A stretch of DNA of 64,000 nt from Erysipelotrichaceae bacterium (GTDB taxonomy: Bacteria; Bacillota_I; Bacilli_A; Erysipelotrichales; Coprobacillaceae). The stretch lies in the NCBI GenBank assembly GCA_018365815.1, contig JAGZJH010000005.1:18809-82808 (forward strand), in the 5' to 3' direction. Position 1 is the stretch's first letter. Every line of letters starts with the position of its first letter. The notes below the pieces were generated by a model. The model was not told the origin of the DNA, made no database searches, and worked only from the letters and a program-made list of their open reading frames with translations. Both the position numbers and the translations under genes were made by a program. Of the stretch, positions 62,604 to 64,000 are shown in pieces.

Positions 62604-62667
62604 AAAGGTTGTGCAGTAGCATAACACAACTAAGCAAGTACTTTTCAATTTCAACCTATTTTTAGGC

Positions 62668-62693
62668 AAAAAAATAAGAGCTTCTCTTGCTCT
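62668..62693 (-). terminator. Terminator just inside attR
   Basis: AGAGC/GCTCT (62677-62681 with 62689-62693) with a 7-base loop, followed on the minus strand by TATTTTTTT. It stops transcripts from the truncated host mod gene before they enter the prophage. Confidence 0.7.
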
Positions 62694-62764
62694 CCCCATA
62701 AATTTCTATATTTTAAGCCGTTCTAAGCATATTTCATAACCTTCTTTTGTATCAATCTCGTGGT

Positions 62765-62781
62765 GCTTTTCTCTATATAAA
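62765..62781. other. Right attachment site (attR)
   Basis: Host mod sequence (encoding DVIYI on the minus strand) meets phage sequence GAAAAGCACC at the shared core AGA (62772-62774). It pairs with attL at 7046-7048. Confidence 0.85.
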
Positions 62782-63106
62782 TCACATCAATCTTTCCTGC
62801 ATGAGTTTTCTCTAATAATTTTAAGCTATGTAAATTATCGCCTTCTAATAAGAAATTAAAATTACCACTATCATCAGCGACAATTTCCTTATCAAGACAT
62901 TCAGTAAAGACAGGAATATTATTCTTCATCATTACATCAACTGCTTCTTCGTGTTGTTCCCAAACTAAACCATATTTCTTAGAATTTAATTCGTTTTCAA
63001 TTTCACCAAGTGCAATTAGCATTTCGTCATCATCTTTATGTTCTTCTCTTATTTTATCAATGAATTCAAGCATTCTTTGACGCTTTTGTTGAGATAAATT
63101 AGCCAT
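62772..63106 (-). pseudogene. mod: Type III DNA methyltransferase Mod, N-terminal 111 codons (cut by prophage)
   Basis: ATG at 63104-63106, two bases after the XRE gene. It reads a helical N-terminus (KRQRMLEFIDKIREEHKDDD), then FNFLLEGDNLHSLKLLEKTH and GKIDVIYI, which in intact Mod proteins is followed at once by DPPYNTGN. Instead the frame leaves into phage DNA with EKSTTRLIQKK and stops at 62723. The missing 429 codons are at 5758-7048. This fragment lacks both catalytic motifs and cannot methylate. Confidence 0.92.
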
Positions 63107-63108
63107 AT

Positions 63109-63330
63109 TTATTCTTCTCCTTTCGTTATTTCTTTATCTATACTGACCAAATCACCAATATCTGTTCCAAGTAGTTCGCAAATTTTACCTAGAATAGTTA
63201 AAGAAATGGCTTCTCCTTTAGTCATTTTAGAAATTGTTGTAGGAGATATACCTATTTGTTCGACTAAGTCTTTCTTTTTCATATTTTTATCTATCAAAGT
63301 TTTCCACAAACCATTATAGCTAAACTTCAT
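63109..63330 (-). CDS. XRE-family regulator upstream of the type III mod-res operon
   Basis: 73 residues from the ATG at 63328-63330 (the adjacent ATG at 63333 is closer to the AGGAGG site). It starts MKFSYNGLWKTLIDKNMKKK, with the helix-turn-helix KKDLVEQIGISPTTISKMTK. It resembles the short Cro/C-protein type that times restriction gene expression. It is the first gene of the split type III operon and lies in host DNA right of attR. Confidence 0.85.
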   Translation of the reverse strand: MKFSYNGLWKTLIDKNMKKKDLVEQIGISPTTISKMTKGEAISLTILGKICELLGTDIGDLVSIDKEITKGEE

Positions 63331-63459
63331 CATGCTCCTCCTATATTCCATATTTATGGATTATTTCTACATAATTATAGCAAATCAGCATACATATATC
63401 TATAGTTAAAATACAAAAGTTGCACTCCAACGAATATTTCATCATTGAGTGCAACTTGT

Positions 63460-63654
63460 TTATCGTTCAATTTCTTTTTTAATTGCATTATTGATAGAAA
63501 TCTTTTTATCATCTTTCTGTCTTCTAATTTCCTTAACAATGCTCTTTTTAGGCTCATCTGATTTATTTACAAATTTGTCAATATTTTGTTTTAGCTTACT
63601 TAGTTCTTCATATTGTACTTTCATCTCATCGTGTTTTGTCGCTATCGTATGCAT
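63460..63654 (-). pseudogene. Possible C-terminal remnant of a mobilisation relaxase
   Basis: 64 codons, highly charged coiled coil (MHTIATKHDEMKVQYEELSK, then LKQNIDKFVNKSDEPKK). It resembles the C-terminal coiled region of MobA/MobL-type relaxases but has no catalytic part and no ribosome site. The 5' neighbour is a decayed transposase. Probably debris of an older mobile element; low certainty. Confidence 0.3.
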
Positions 63655-63699
63655 TTCTGATTGTAAGTTCTGGTACTATGTCAATATTTCGGACAACTA

Positions 63700-64000
63700 A
63701 AATGTAAGAAATTTTAGCTGTGATTGTTTTTGTTAGTTTCCAAGCTATTATTTTTCTAGAGTATAAATCCATTATACTGGTCAAATATACAAACCCATCT
63801 TCCTGTGTCCAAATATAAGTTATATCTGTACACTATGTTGAATTTGGCTTTTCAGGATTGAGATTACGTTTTAGAATATTTTTCAGCTTAGTAGAAAAAT
63901 TACAGTCTTTGGTTGTGATTGTATATGGTTTAATATAATGAGCTTTTATGCCCATTTCTCGCATAATATTTCCTACATATTTTTCACTAACCTTTATTCC
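63700..64000 (-). pseudogene. Decayed IS3-family transposase OrfB (runs off the window)
   Basis: The minus strand reads GIKVSEKYVGNIMREMGIKA, then a CTDITYIWTQEDGFVYLTSI stretch with the first catalytic Asp and an MDLYSRKIIAW segment. An in-frame TAG at 63833-63835 replaces the usual Trp just before CTDITY, and the end is cut off after about 100 codons. It is a different IS3 subgroup from the intact IS150-group element at 51325-52869. Confidence 0.8.

Larger units (their letters stand above)
7046..62774. mobile_element. 55.7 kb prophage integrated into the type III mod gene
   Basis: The ends are defined by the split mod gene: the trinucleotide TCT (AGA on the minus strand) occurs at 7046-7048 and 62772-62774, 55,726 bases apart. 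Joining the flanks there rebuilds the residues DVIYI-DPPYNTG in frame. Inside lie tandem large serine recombinases, a full set of head, tail, lysis, packaging and replication genes of HK97-fold siphovirus type, an IS150-group element, and two accessory blocks (7.2-12.0 kb and 52.9-62.4 kb). The structural genes look intact, so the prophage may be inducible, though no classical repressor is visible. Confidence 0.92.

Noticed and set aside
62704..62771. Alternative frame ending GYEICLERLKI just before the right-end terminator
   Set aside because: In the integrated form it has no start, and in the circular phage a stop lies 8 codons upstream of the junction. It may be the tail of an older gene but cannot be supported.
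1..64000. CRISPR arrays, tRNA and rRNA genes
   Set aside because: No regularly spaced repeats, cloverleaf-like sequence or rRNA stretches were seen. The integration site is a protein gene, not a tRNA.

Overview
The window is AT-rich DNA from a low-GC Bacillota. The strong AGGAGG ribosome sites, gene content and phage type fit a gut Clostridia or Erysipelotrichia relative, but nothing fixes the genus. Chromosomal genes occupy only the two edges: a partial trigger-factor-like gene, ald, purC, a decayed FtsX-type permease and a type III restriction operon on the left, and the start of that same operon plus transposon debris on the right. Almost everything is on the minus strand.

The central result is that one host gene, the type III methyltransferase gene mod, is cut in two by a 55.7 kb integrated element. 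Its first 111 codons lie at 62774-63106 and its remaining 429 codons at 5758-7048. Removing the DNA between the two copies of the trinucleotide TCT (7046-7048 and 62772-62774) rebuilds a 540-codon frame across the catalytic DPPY motif. The element is a siphovirus-type prophage with two tandem large serine recombinases near its left end.

From the right end, reading with transcription (leftwards), the element holds: a type I restriction operon (HTH, hsdM, hsdS, hsdR, YgjP-like and ImmA/IrrE-like peptidases, 52.9-62.4 kb); an intact IS150-group insertion sequence (51.3-52.9 kb); an early control region with palindromes and a structured leader (51.0-51.3 kb); replication genes (40.1-51.0 kb: sigma-like regulator, DUF2800, DUF2815, PolA, antirepressor, primase-helicase, VRR-NUC, SNF2 helicase); a packaging and DNA-modification block (31.5-40.0 kb: HNH, TerS, phage MetK, ParB-methylase, cytosine methylase, small proteins, TerL); an opposite-strand SymE-like gene; head and tail genes (17.6-31.3 kb); lysis genes (16.1-17.5 kb); and the recombinase operon (12.0-16.0 kb).

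A defence-like cassette (XRE regulator, DUF262/HNH protein, HEPN protein) and a 50-residue peptide gene with its own promoter and terminator fill 7.2-12.0 kb. This block sits between two near-identical terminators, which suggests it was inserted beside the attachment site.

Together the genes describe a phage that switches off the host type III system by entering its catalytic codon, and brings its own type I system, a HEPN/DUF262 cassette, two methylases and a SAM synthetase. No classical CI/Cro repressor pair is visible. Several repeated leader and promoter motifs suggest phage-specific control circuits.
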